A stretch of 64,000 bases of DNA from Clavibacter michiganensis (GTDB taxonomy: Bacteria; Actinomycetota; Actinomycetes; Actinomycetales; Microbacteriaceae): positions 1,426,001 through 1,490,000 of the forward strand of contig NZ_CP080437.1 in the NCBI RefSeq assembly GCF_021216655.1. Direction: 5' to 3'. The first letter of the stretch is position 1. Every line of letters begins with the position of its first letter. A program made the translations under genes and the position numbers. Of this stretch, positions 16,439 to 27,500 are shown piece by piece. The notes under the pieces are model-generated. The model had not been told where the DNA came from, did not search any database, and saw nothing but the letters and a program-made list of their open reading frames with translations.

Positions 16439-18982
16439 TCAGGCGCGCGGACGGCCTCGCCGGGCACGCGCTCCCGCGACCCTCGCGCGGCCGCCGTCGT
16501 CGCCGCCCGCGCCGCGCCCGCCGCGCGCCCGCCGCAGCGACGCGAGCGACACCATCGCGCGGAGCCGCTGCCGCCGGGTCCGCCCGGCGTCCATGCGCGC
16601 CGCCAGCTCGTCGACCCGGCGCCAGGAGGCGTCGGCGAGCGGATCCGGCACGTCGCCCGGCGCGAACGCCGACTCGTCGGCCACGTCCGCGAGCCCGCGC
16701 GCACCGCCCACGCCCACGAGCCGCGCCACCTCGCGCCGCGTGGCAGCCACGGGCGGCACGAGGCCGCGGTCGAGCGCGCCGTCGCGGAACTCGTCCCACG
16801 CGCCGCCGACCCGGTCGCGCGCGGCGGCCGCCCCGCGACGTCGTCGCCGACGCGTCGCCTTCGCGCCCACCACGGCCAGGAACGGCGACGCCGCGAGCCC
16901 CAGCCCGAGCAGCGACCAGCCGGCCACGCGCACGGCGGCGAGCACGGCCTGGAGCGCGGGATCCGCCTCCGGCCGGTCGTCCCGGCTCGCGTCCGGGGGC
17001 GTGCGGTCCTCGGGCTCGGCCTGCTCCTCGACGGGCGGCGGCAGCACCGTCTGCGGACGGGCGACCTCGGTGGGCTCGTCGGGCAGCGCGTCGGGCACGT
17101 CGCGGACCGGCGGGTTCGGATCCACCGCGACCCAGCCGGAGGACGCCGTGTCGACCTCGATCCAGGCGGTGACGTCGGATCCCTGGATACGCACCGGCCC
17201 GCCGAGCGCCTCCCGCACGGCCGCCTCGCCGGGCGCGAATCCCATCACGACGCGGACGGGGAAGCCGAGGTCGTCGGCCATGAGGGCGGCCGCGACCGCG
17301 TACTGCTCCGCGTCGCCCAGCATGGGGCGCGTGGTGAGGAGGTCGGCGATCCGCTCGGCCGAGTGGCCCGACCGGCTGAAGGGCGCGTCGCCGACGCCGT
17401 GGCTGACGTAGCCGTCGGCGCGGAGGGCGGAGATCGCGGCGACGAGCTGCGCGCCGGGCGACGCGGAGGTGCCGGCACCCGCGTCGGTGTTCCCTGCCGT
17501 CGCGCCGTCGGGGGCGGCGGTGGACGCCTCCACGCGCGCGGCGATCTCGTCGGGCACGCCCGTGGGGCGCGGGGCCACGGCGTCGCCCGGGCGCTCGTCG
17601 GCGAGCGCCTCCAGCGGCGGCGTCGACGCGACCACGGCCTCGATCTCGTACGCGTCGCCCGCGGTCAACCCGCCGATCACGGCGCCGGTGGCGGTCGCGT
17701 CGTCGTAGTAGAAGGAGTCGGCGAGGCGTCCGCCGTCGTCGCCCGCGAAGGCGATGCGCTCGAGGCGGCCCGCGCCCGGCAGCCAGACGCCGCGGTAGGC
17801 GTCGACGACGACGTCGAGGGTGACGTCGTCGCCCGCGACGCCCGTCTGGTCGAGCCGGTACGGCACGCGCGCGAACGTGCCGGACGCCTGCCCCGTGCGC
17901 GACGCGTCGACGCTGCCGCGCGCACCGCCCGTGCCGTAGACGACGCCGTCGTAGGTGTCGAGGGCGGCGAGGCGCACCCGGCCGCCGACGGGCAGGCCCG
18001 CGACCGTGAGCAGCGTCTCGTCGACCGTCGGCGTCTTCCAGTAGGTGCGGAAGGACGAGAGCGGGCTGACCTGCTCGCGCGGGTCGAACGGCTGCTCGAC
18101 CGTGGAGCGGAGGCCGGTGCGGGACGCGTCGGGCGGGGCCGCGCCCGTGGCGGCGACGCCCGCGGCCAGGGCGGCCGCGAGCACGACGACCGCGGAGATC
18201 CCGGCGCGCGTGCCCGAGCGGCGCCGGTCCGACGCCGACTCCACGGGGATCCCCGCCTGCCGGCCGAGGCGGCGCATCGCGCGGTGGCGTCGGCGCCAGC
18301 GGCAGCGCGCGATCCACAGCAGGGCCGTCGCGAGCCAGGCCAGCGCGACCGGGACGAGGAGGCCAGCGGCGTCGGGCGCGTCCGGTCCCTGGCTGCGGTC
18401 GGGGCCGAGGGCGGCGGCGACGACGAGGATCACGAGGGAGGGGATCACGGCGAGCTCGGGCCGCCGGGAGCGCAGGGCCACCGAGACGCCGATCACGGAT
18501 CCCAGCAGCACGAGCGCGAACGCGGGCACGAGGAGCGCCTGGTAGTCGCCGACCGGGAGGGCGATGGTCAGGAGCCGCACGATGCCGAGGGACGCGCCCT
18601 CGACGAGCTCGCCGAGGCCCGCGAGCGTGGGCCGCCAGCCGTCGACCGCGCCGGTGGGGACCGCGAGCGGCACGCCCAGCGCGAGGAACGCCACGAGGAT
18701 CGCGCCCGCCACCACCGCGCTCCCCCAGCGGAACCGCGCCCCCGCGACCGCGAGGAGCGCGCCGACGACCAGCGTGATCCCCGCCATCCGCACGAACGAC
18801 GCGTCGCGGTAGACGGGCCAGAAGGCGGCCGCGGCGAGGCCGGTGAGGAGCGCGATCGCGACGGCCGGGATGAGCGTGCGGCCGGGGTCGCGGGATCCGG
18901 CCGGGACGCGGGGGCGGGCGGCGACGCGACCGCGAGCCGCGCGGCGGGCGACGCGGGCGACGCGGGAACCCCGCGCGCTCAC
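16439..18982 (-). CDS. Transglutaminase-like membrane protein (TgpA/DUF3488-type), catalytic Cys and His absent
   Basis: The product is 847 residues. An N-terminal block of 6-7 membrane helices (about 35-260) leads to an outside transglutaminase-like domain (about 290-630). Another helix follows near 690, then a cytoplasmic Arg-rich tail. At the core, GDAEQYA (556-562) has Ala where the catalytic Cys of GxCExxA is expected. DVTAWIEV has Thr in place of the catalytic His, whereas the Asp in DPNPP remains. The domain therefore looks catalytically dead but structurally kept. The start overlaps the DUF58 stop (ATGA), so translation is coupled. The trio MoxR-DUF58-transglutaminase is a widespread envelope module and equals the aaa-atp, duf58, tgm part of the bifidobacterial PFNA cluster. 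Confidence 0.88.
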   Translation of the reverse strand: MSARGSRVARVARRAARGRVAARPRVPAGSRDPGRTLIPAVAIALLTGLAAAAFWPVYRDASFVRMAGITLVVGALLAVAGARFRWGSAVVAGAILVAFLALGVPLAVPTGAVDGWRPTLAGLGELVEGASLGIVRLLTIALPVGDYQALLVPAFALVLLGSVIGVSVALRSRRPELAVIPSLVILVVAAALGPDRSQGPDAPDAAGLLVPVALAWLATALLWIARCRWRRRHRAMRRLGRQAGIPVESASDRRRSGTRAGISAVVVLAAALAAGVAATGAAPPDASRTGLRSTVEQPFDPREQVSPLSSFRTYWKTPTVDETLLTVAGLPVGGRVRLAALDTYDGVVYGTGGARGSVDASRTGQASGTFARVPYRLDQTGVAGDDVTLDVVVDAYRGVWLPGAGRLERIAFAGDDGGRLADSFYYDDATATGAVIGGLTAGDAYEIEAVVASTPPLEALADERPGDAVAPRPTGVPDEIAARVEASTAAPDGATAGNTDAGAGTSASPGAQLVAAISALRADGYVSHGVGDAPFSRSGHSAERIADLLTTRPMLGDAEQYAVAAALMADDLGFPVRVVMGFAPGEAAVREALGGPVRIQGSDVTAWIEVDTASSGWVAVDPNPPVRDVPDALPDEPTEVARPQTVLPPPVEEQAEPEDRTPPDASRDDRPEADPALQAVLAAVRVAGWSLLGLGLAASPFLAVVGAKATRRRRRRGAAAARDRVGGAWDEFRDGALDRGLVPPVAATRREVARLVGVGGARGLADVADESAFAPGDVPDPLADASWRRVDELAARMDAGRTRRQRLRAMVSLASLRRARGGRGAGGDDGGRARVAGARARRGRPRA

Positions 18983-20439
18983 GTCGCGCTCCGCTGCAGG
19001 GCGCCGCGGAGGTCGTCGAGGTAGCCGATCGTGAGGACCGACAGGTCGCCGAGGCGGCGGAGGCCCGGCTCGACCTCGGGGTCGCAGACGACGGCGACCA
19101 CCTGCACGCCGGGCGGGAAGCCCACGGCTGCCGCGCGGATCGCGGCGGGCGCCGCCCCGGTGCCGCAGACGAGGAACACGACCGAGACGCCCGCGACCTC
19201 GTCGGCGGCGGCGCGGGCCAGCTCCACGAGCGACGCCGCGCGGTCGGACGCGCCGATCTCGGCGAGGTCGTCGAGGAGGCGGTCGCGCGTGACGGTGGCG
19301 AGGCGGCGGAGGCGGGCGGAGCGGGAGCCGGGTGGGCCCTGGCGCGCGACGGTGCGGGCGAGCCCGGGCAGCGTGGGCGCGGTCGGGGGGCGACGCGTGC
19401 GCCGCACCGCCCGGTCGGCGCTCGCGACGACCTGCAGGGTGCGCGCGTCGACGATGGCGCGGGCGCCCAGCGATCCGACGACGCTCACGGCCAGCTCGAA
19501 CTCGGCGTCCGCGGTCGACCCGGCGAGCGCGCCCGCCGCGGATCCGGCCGCGACCGTGGTGCCGCCCGCCGGGATCGCCGTCGCGTCGTCCACCGGGCCG
19601 GGGGCGACGCCGCCGTAGTCGCCCGCGTGCAGCGACAGCGCCACCATGATGTGGCTCCGCCGGGTCTCCTCGAACCGCCGCACCATGTGCACGCCGGTCT
19701 TCGCGGTCGAGCGCCAGTGGATGTGCCGCACCGGGTCGCCCGGCACGTACTCGCGGAGCGACTGGAACGACACGTCGCTGTCGGTGAGGTCGCGCGTGGC
19801 GCGTCCCTCGAGGTCGCGGACGAAGCCCGTGCTCGTGCTGGGCATCGCGAGGGTGCGCGGGTGCACGAGGAGCCGGGTCGCGGCGGCCTCGGCGGACTCG
19901 CGGCGCACCAGCCCGATCGGGTCGCCGCGGACGATGCGCGCGGGACCGAGCGCGATCACGCCGCGGCGCGTCGTCGGCACGACGAACACGTCCTCGTGGG
20001 AGTGGCCGTGCGCGAGGGAGGGGACGTGGACCTCGGCGAGACCGGATCCGACGGGCACCTCCACCGTGAGCCCCACGGCCCGACGGCGCAGAGGGTTCCG
20101 CACGGCGACGGTCGCGGGCGCGCGCTCCCCCGCGACCACGCGGTCGCGCGGCAGGCGCAGCGACACCTCGACGCCGGACGCCCCCACGAGGTGCAGCAGC
20201 GCGATGACCCAGAGGGCGGCGCCGGTCCAGGCGACCGCGACCAGCTCGCGCCAGCCGAGCGCGTACCCGACGGCACCCGCGACGACCGCGGCCAGCGCGA
20301 CGACGCGGCCGAGCGGCGTGACGACCGCGACGAGGCGCGCGAGGGCGTGGCGCGGCGGGGCGGCTGCGGGCTCGAGCGGGGATGCGACGGCGGCGGGATC
20401 CGGGGCGGCGGCCGCGCCACGCGTCCCGACCGCGCTCAT
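18979..20439 (-). CDS. DUF58 domain protein of a MoxR-type cluster
   Basis: The product is 486 residues from the ATG at 20439, which overlaps the MoxR stop (ATGA). Two membrane helices lie near 45-90. The DUF58 signature is REYVPGDPVRHIHWRSTAK (about 242-260), followed by a von Willebrand-like cytoplasmic region (HIMVALSL onward). DUF58 proteins are membrane-bound partners of MoxR AAA+ ATPases and usually sit beside transglutaminase-like proteins, as here. The biochemical role is not established for the family. The intervening Ala/Gly-rich stretch near 290-320 is low complexity. Confidence 0.9.
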   Translation of the reverse strand: MSAVGTRGAAAAPDPAAVASPLEPAAAPPRHALARLVAVVTPLGRVVALAAVVAGAVGYALGWRELVAVAWTGAALWVIALLHLVGASGVEVSLRLPRDRVVAGERAPATVAVRNPLRRRAVGLTVEVPVGSGLAEVHVPSLAHGHSHEDVFVVPTTRRGVIALGPARIVRGDPIGLVRRESAEAAATRLLVHPRTLAMPSTSTGFVRDLEGRATRDLTDSDVSFQSLREYVPGDPVRHIHWRSTAKTGVHMVRRFEETRRSHIMVALSLHAGDYGGVAPGPVDDATAIPAGGTTVAAGSAAGALAGSTADAEFELAVSVVGSLGARAIVDARTLQVVASADRAVRRTRRPPTAPTLPGLARTVARQGPPGSRSARLRRLATVTRDRLLDDLAEIGASDRAASLVELARAAADEVAGVSVVFLVCGTGAAPAAIRAAAVGFPPGVQVVAVVCDPEVEPGLRRLGDLSVLTIGYLDDLRGALQRSAT

Positions 20440-21479
20440 CCGCCCGACCGCGCGCCCGCGGCGGAGGGCCCCGCGACGTGCGACCCCGCGGCAGCCCGAC
20501 CGCCCGACGCCCCCGCGTGCCCGTCGCGCGGCGGCGCGATCTCGATGAGGATCTGCGACAGCACGCTCGTGGGCGTGACGCCGTCGAACTCGGCCTCGGG
20601 ATCCAGCAGCAGGCGGTGCGCGAGCACGGGCTCGGCGAGCGCCTTCACGTCGTCGGGCACCACGTAGTGCCGGCCGTCGGCGGCGGCCCACGTGCGGGAC
20701 GCGCGCACGAGAGCGAGGGCGCCGCGCACGCTCGCGCCCAGCCGCACCTCGGGCGCGGTGCGGGTCGCGTCGACCAGGCGCACCACGTAGTCGGCGACCG
20801 CGGGATCCACGTGCACGGTCCCCGCGCGCTCCTGCAGCGCCCGCACGGCGGCGGCCGACGCCACGGGCGCGAGCGTCACGTCGTGCGCGCTCACGGACGC
20901 GCCCTGCAGGATCCGCAGCATCGACTCGTGGTCGGGGTACCCGATGGACGTGCGCAGCAGGAACCGGTCGAGCTGCGCCTCGGGCAGCGCGTAGGTGCCG
21001 GCCTGCTCGATCGGGTTCTGGGTCGCGATGACAATGAACGGGTGGCCGACGTCGTAGGGCGTGCCGTCGACCGTGACACGGCCCTCCTCCATCACCTCGA
21101 GGAGCGCGGACTGGGTCTTCGGGCTCGCGCGGTTGATCTCGTCGGCCAGCACGATGCTCGCGAACACCGGCCCGCGGTGGAACTCGAACTCGCCCGTGCG
21201 CTGGTCGTAGACGCTGACGCCCGTGATGTCGCCGGGCAGCACGTCGGGCGTGAACTGCACCCGGCTGTGGGTGCCGTCGACGGTCTGCGCCATGGCGCGC
21301 GCGAGCGAGGTCTTGCCGGTGCCGGGCACGTCCTCGAGCAGGAGGTGGCCGCCCGTGACCATGGCCGTGAAGGCGAGGCGCACGACGTGGGACTTGCCGA
21401 GCAGCACCTGCTCCACGTTGCGCACGAGCCGCGCGAACTCGTCCTGGAAGGCGCGGGCCTCGTCGGCGGTCATCGTCAT
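20436..21479 (-). CDS. MoxR-family AAA+ ATPase
   Basis: The product is 347 residues from ATG 21479. Walker A is EDVPGTGKTSLA (50-61), Walker B is SIVLADEINRASPKTQSALLEVM, sensor 1 is IATQNPIEQAGTY, and the arginine finger region is EAQLDRFLL. A C-terminal AAA lid is followed by a low-complexity Gly/Ala tail of about 25 residues. MoxR ATPases act as chaperone-like remodelers for the neighbouring DUF58 and von Willebrand proteins. This gene corresponds to aaa-atp of the PFNA cluster. It lies 58 bp after the Ig/Fn3 gene and overlaps DUF58 by 4 bp. A second in-frame ATG two codons inside is possible. Confidence 0.95.
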   Translation of the reverse strand: MTMTADEARAFQDEFARLVRNVEQVLLGKSHVVRLAFTAMVTGGHLLLEDVPGTGKTSLARAMAQTVDGTHSRVQFTPDVLPGDITGVSVYDQRTGEFEFHRGPVFASIVLADEINRASPKTQSALLEVMEEGRVTVDGTPYDVGHPFIVIATQNPIEQAGTYALPEAQLDRFLLRTSIGYPDHESMLRILQGASVSAHDVTLAPVASAAAVRALQERAGTVHVDPAVADYVVRLVDATRTAPEVRLGASVRGALALVRASRTWAAADGRHYVVPDDVKALAEPVLAHRLLLDPEAEFDGVTPTSVLSQILIEIAPPRDGHAGASGGRAAAGSHVAGPSAAGARSGG

Positions 21480-21537
21480 GGGGCGTGCCTCTCGGGTGCG
21501 GCCGCGTCGCCCGGCGGGATGGCCGCGGGTTCGGCCG

Positions 21538-24500
21538 TCATCCGCGGTGGGCGTACGTGTACAGGTTGCCCGAGTTCGCGGTGACGCGCACCTCGAGGAT
21601 CCGCTCGCCGCCGGCCGGGACCGCGCAGGATCCGGCCGCGCCCGATGACGCGTCTGCCCACGCGCCCTGGCCCCCGCAGCGCCACTCGCTGCGCGCGTAC
21701 CCGCCGCCGTCGCCGACGCGCCCGAACCCGGCCACGGCCGGCGGCATCGAGGTCCACGAGAAGGTCGTGACGCCCGCATCGTCGGTGGCGGACCGCACGT
21801 CGCCCGCGCGCGCGTCCACGGCGGTGCCGGCGGAGACGGGATCCGACCAGCCGCTCGACCGCGGTCGCCCGTCCCCGGAGTCCTCGACGACGCGCACCTG
21901 GATCGACGCGCCGACGCCCGTGCGCGGCAGCGTGAGCGCCTGGCCGACGCCGATCGGCACGCCGTCGCCCTGCCCGTCGACCCGGTACAGCAGCTGGGCG
22001 GACGCGGACGCGCTGCCCGGCCGGTAGCGCGCGTCGGCGAGGACCGCGCGGAAGACGCCGTCGCCCGGCCGGTCCGGGCTCGGCAGGTCGACGCGGACGA
22101 CGGGCGTGGAGGGCGCCGTGCGCGGGGTCAGCTGGCCGGCCTCGACGACCGTGCAGCCCTGGCTGTTGGCGGCGAGCACCGCGAACGCGACCGGCTGGTC
22201 GGTGGCGAGGCCCGTGAACACGTGGCTGGTCGCGCCGCCCACCTCGACCGCGGGACCGTGCTGTGCCGACCACGGCGACACGCCCTCGGTGGGCACCGAG
22301 CAGCCGGGCGCGGATCCCGGCGCGTAGGCGGCGACGAGGTAGCGGATCCCGTCGACGCCCTGGCCCTGGAACGCCGGCCACGAGACGGTGACGCGCGTCT
22401 CGTCCGCCGCGTCGGCGACCGCGGTGGGCGCGCCGGTGGCGGTCGGGGCGCCGCGCGGCGTGCCGGTCGCGGTGGCGGCGAGCCACGCGGTCCCGTCCTG
22501 CACCTGGGCGCTGTTGCGCGCGGCCACCGAGACGGCGACGGGCACCTCGGCGACGAGCGACGGATCCCGCACCTCGACGCTCGTGGCATCGGACGCGACC
22601 TGCCGGGTGAGGCCGCCCACCCCCACGACGTACTGCGTGACGGGGCTCGACGACGACGGCACGGCGGACGGCTGCCACGAGAGGCGCAGCCCGTCGACGA
22701 GCGGCTCGACGGCGAGGCCGGCGGGCGCGGCCGGGAGCACATCCGACCAGAGGCCCGAGATCGACACCGGGTCCGAGGTGCCCACGCCGTTCACGGCGGA
22801 GACCTCCACCTGCACGGAGCTCCCCGGACCGTTGCCGGGGGTCGGCACGGTGCACGTCGTCGACGGGCAGGTGACGGTCGCGGTCGCCGTGCCGCCGCGG
22901 AGCACGCGCACCTGGTAGCCCGTGATGGCGGATCCGTTGAAGGCGCCGGGCTCGAACGCGACGGTGAGCGACCGGTCCGCGAAGCCGGAGGCGCGGAGGG
23001 CCGAGACCGGTCCCGGGCGGTCCTGCACGTGGATCACGACGGTGCCGAACGCGGCCCGGCCGGCGTCGCCCGTGGCGTCGCGCACCTCGTACTGCACGCG
23101 CACGTCGCCGGGCACGGCGTCGGCGGACGCGCTCACGGCGAGCGTCGCGCGGTCGGCCGACGGCGTCACGGTGACGCCCGCGGGGAGGCTCGCGCCGTCG
23201 GCGCCGCGGATGGAGGCGACCGTGAGCGGCGTGCCCGGGAAGGGGTTGCCGGCCTGGTCGTTGGCGAGCACGTCGACGGAGGTGGAGGATCCGCGCGTCA
23301 CGGTGCCCTCGTCCGTCGCGGGCTGCGCGAGCGGGCGCGTCGAGGGGACGACCCGGAGGTCCACGCGGCCCGCGCGGCCGGTCTGGGTGGCGTCGCGCAC
23401 GCTCACCGGGAACGACGCGGCCTGCCCCGTCGCGACGCCCTCGTCGGCGGAGATGCGGAGGGTGCCGCCGTCGACGGACGCGCGGAAGCCGGCGGCGACG
23501 GATCCCTCCAGGGCGAAGGCGAGCTGCCCGCGGTCGTCCTGGTACGGGTAGGTGGTGAGGCGGCCGAGGTCGACGTCCTTGGACTGCCCGGGCTCGAGGT
23601 CGATGACCGCGCCCGTGAACACGGGCGGCTGGTTCTCGGTGGGCGTCACCGTGATCGGGAGCACGAGCGCGGCCGTGCGCCCGCCCGCGCCCGAGCCGTC
23701 GGTCACCGTGAACGAGATCGCCGCCGGCCCGAAGTACCCCGGCTCGCTGCGATACGCGATGGTGTCCTCGTCCACGAGCTCCACGGGCCCGGCGGCGTGC
23801 GTCGCCGACAGCGAGTTCGGATCCGCGATGCGCACGGCCCGCCCGCCCGCCGCGACCACCTGCTCGTCGAGCTCGACCACGAGCCGCTCGCCGCTCGGCA
23901 CGGTCGGCCGCGGCTCGCCCACGCGCAGCTGCGGGAGGGTGTCCTCGAAGCCGGGCACCCAGACGAAGGCCGTCGCGGAGATGGTCGGGTCGTCGGGCTG
24001 CGCCACCGTGAAGGGGACGATGCGGCGCTCGTCGCCGACCTCGACGCGGATCCGGCCGTCGTCCGTCACCAGCGCGACGTCCTCGTAGCCCGCGCCGACG
24101 GCGAGCACGAGCGACGACGCGTCGCCCTCCGCCGAGAACACGTTGCGCATCACGTCGACGTCGACGCTCGACCGGTCGAGCACGTCGGAGAGCTGGAGCA
24201 CCGTGTCGCGCGCGATCGGGCGCGTGGGCGGCGCGGCGGGATCCACGATCACGGTGAGGAACGCCTCGTCGCTGCCGCCGCGCGCGTTGCGCACGCCGTA
24301 CACGAAGCCGTAGCGGCCCGCCTGCTCGGGCGCGACGACGCGCACGGTGTCGCCGTCGAGCCCCGCGACGAGGCCCTCCTCCTGCGGCTGCACCGAGACG
24401 AGCGAGAGCGCGCCGCCGTCCGGATCCGTGTCGTTGGCCAGCACCTGCACGCGCAGCACCCGGCCGGGCCGCACGGTCACGGTGTCGGCGGTGGCGACGG

Positions 24501-27500
24501 GGTTCCTCGCGCCCTCGACGCGCGGGCTGATGCCCACGCGGATCGTGCCGGTCGCCCGCGCGCCGAGCCCGTCGACCACGGCGTACGCGAACGCGTCGGT
24601 GCCGGTGGAGTAGTCGCCCGCCTGGTAGTCGATCCAGTCCGGCCCGACCTCGACGACCTGGCCCTTCTCGGGTCCGGTGTCCTGCCCGAGGAGCCGCACC
24701 GAGTCGCCGTCGGGGTCGATGCCGGTGAGCGGCACGGGGATCCGCACGGTCTCCCCCGCGAGCACGCGCGCCGTGAGCGGCCGCGGCACGGGCTCGGCGT
24801 TGGTCGCGACGTCGGCCTCGCGCACGGAGACGGTGAGGGTCGCGGTCGCCCACTGCCCGTCGGGCGCGACCGCGCGATAGACGGCGGTGTAGTCGCCCGT
24901 GCGGTCGGGCGCGAGGTAGCGGAGGCGGTCCTCGCTCGCGAAGAGGAGGCCGGCGCCCTCGGGCAGCGGATCCACGAGCACGGGGTCGAGGCGCAGCCGG
25001 TCGCCGTCGGGCTGCTGGTCGTTGGCGAGCACGGGGATGTCCACGGCGTCGCCCACGCGCACGGCCACGCGGTCGTCGGTCGCGACGGGCGGCTGGCGCA
25101 CGGCCGGCTCGGGCACCTCGATCACGGTGATCACGCCGGTCGCCTCGGCGACGCCGTTGCTCACGCGGTACTCCACGTCCACCGGCCCGTCGAGCGGCCG
25201 GGTGAGGCTGATCCGCACGAGCCGCTGCCCGACCACCTCCGCGCGCACGCCCACGGCGTCCCCGGGCGAGACCGCGTCGGTGATCACGAGCACGCCGCCC
25301 GCGGGATCGAAGTCGGTCTGGAGCACGTCGACGTCCTGAGCCTGGAGCGCGCGCACGAACACGGTGTGCGGCACGGTCACGGGCCGGCCGTCGGACGCGG
25401 GGGCGCCGCGCACCTCGACGCGCACGACGCCCGTGGCCGTCGTCCGCCCGTCGGTCACCGTGTACTCGAGCAGGTGCGTGCCCGCCTGTCCGCCCTCGAG
25501 GCGGAAGGTGCCGGCCTCGAGGTCGGGCGTGATCTGCACGCCGGCCCGCGCGGGCACGGCGGCCAGCCGGATCGCGCCGCTCCCGCCGCGCGCGTGCGTC
25601 AGCGGCTCGACCGTGATCTCGCGCCCGATCGCCGCCTGCACGACGAAGCCCTCGGCGACGAGCGGCACGTCCCCGGCCCGACGGACCGTGACGACGAGCT
25701 CGCCCGAGCCCTCCTCGCGCCCGTCGGACACCTGCAACGCCACGGTCCGCGTGTCGCCGCCCGCCCCGGCGTCCGTGTAGACGACGCGCCCCTCGGGCTT
25801 CCAGCTGACGGCGTCGGGCGCGGGGACGCTCGCGCGCGTGAGGTACATCGGATCCCCGTCGGGGTCGTACCAGCCGCCCAGCACGTCGGTCTGCAGCCGG
25901 TCGCCCTCCGCGACCGTGCCGGTGGCGGGACGCGCCTGCTCGGGCGGCGCGTTCTCGTCGGCCCCGCGCACGGCGACGCGCACGTCCGCCGTCGCCGTGC
26001 CGCCGCGCCCGTCGCTCACGACGTAGGAGAACCGCACGGTGCCGGATGCGCCCGCGGCGAGCGCGAGCTGGAGGCCCTGGCCCTCGTCCACGATGTCGAC
26101 CGCGCCGACCTCCACGTCCACGGGCGTGACGGAGTCGATCACGAGCACGTCGCCGTTCGGGTCGTGGTCGTTGAGGAGCACGGGCAGCGCGGTGGTGCGG
26201 CCGGGGCGCGCGCCGAGGTCGTCGTCGACCGCGACGGGCGGCTGCTGCACGCGGTCGGTCTCGGGCGGGGTGTCGGCCGTGTTCTGCTCGACGACGGTGT
26301 CGGAGCGGTCGCGGTCGATGAGGTCGGCCCAGTTGTCGATGAGGCCGGCGTCGCGCTGCACGGCCCACGCGGTGCCGCCGCGGGTGTCGTTGAGCACGAC
26401 GCGCGTGCCGTCGACGAGGAAGCGCAGGGCGGCCTGCTGCGGCATGGATCCGAGGTCGCCCGTCGCGCCCGCCGTCGTGCGCCGGGCGTCCCGGTCGCCG
26501 TCGCCCCCGCCCGCGAGGGCCGCGGGGGCGAGGCAGCGCTGCCAGCCGGATCCGTCGGCCCAGCCCGCGTACTCGCAGCCGGAGACGCGGACGGGACGCG
26601 CGGGGTCGCCGCGCACGTCGCCTGTCACGACGACCGGATCCCCACCCGCGACGGGCACCTCGACCAGTCCGCCCGAGTGCGCGACGAGCACGCCGCCGCC
26701 GTCCGACGACGCGCGCTGGAGGGCGACGCGCGCGTCCGCGGCCACGGATCCGGCGAGGTCGACCGTGCGCCCGTCGACGAGGAGGGCGCGCGCGTCGGCG
26801 TCGTACAGCGCCCAGCGGCCGTCGACGGACGTGAGCGCGAGGCGCTGCCCGGCGGGCCGGCCGGGATCCCCCGCCTGGACGGTCTCGCCCGCGAGGGCCG
26901 CCGCGGGGTCGGCCGGGGCGTCCGCCGCCGCGTCCACGGGCGCGCCGACGGGCCCGACGTCGACCGTCTCCCGCACGGTGTCCTCGGTCGCGGCCCGGAT
27001 GCGCGACAGCGTCCCCGTCGCGGCCGAGTACACGAGCAGCGTGCCGTCGTCGCCCATGGACGCGACGGCGTCGGCCCCGAGGATGAGCGTGGGCGCGCTC
27101 GCGGCGTCGAACGCGGAGAGGCCCGCGACCGGCACGAGCCACAGCTGGCCCGTCGCCGGCACGAGGATCGCGGCGCGGGGTCCCGCGAGCATGACCTCGG
27201 CGCCCGCGGGCAGCGGTGCGGTGTCGACCACCTCGCTCGTCGCGTCGTCGACCACGTCGAGCCGCGAGCTGCCGCGGTCGGCGAGCAGCACGGTGGATCC
27301 GGCCTGCAGCACGTCGATGTCCTCGCTGCGGGAGTCGACGACGCTGTCGAGCTCGAGCACGGCCGTGTTGGCGCGGCCGATCGCCTGCTGCGCGGAGTTG
27401 ACGACCCACACGGATCCGTCGTCGAGGTCGACGCGCTGCGCCTGGTATCCGTCGGAGACGAGCGCGAAGCCCGTGAGGAGGGCGAGCACGACGGCCCCGC

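Noticed and set aside
12980..19024. Very long plus-strand open frame opposite the FtsK-like and transglutaminase-like genes (also 22222-28041 and 3088-5640)
   Set aside because: The translation is an Arg/Gly/Ala/His-rich string without domains, a shadow of GC-rich codons in the true minus-strand genes.
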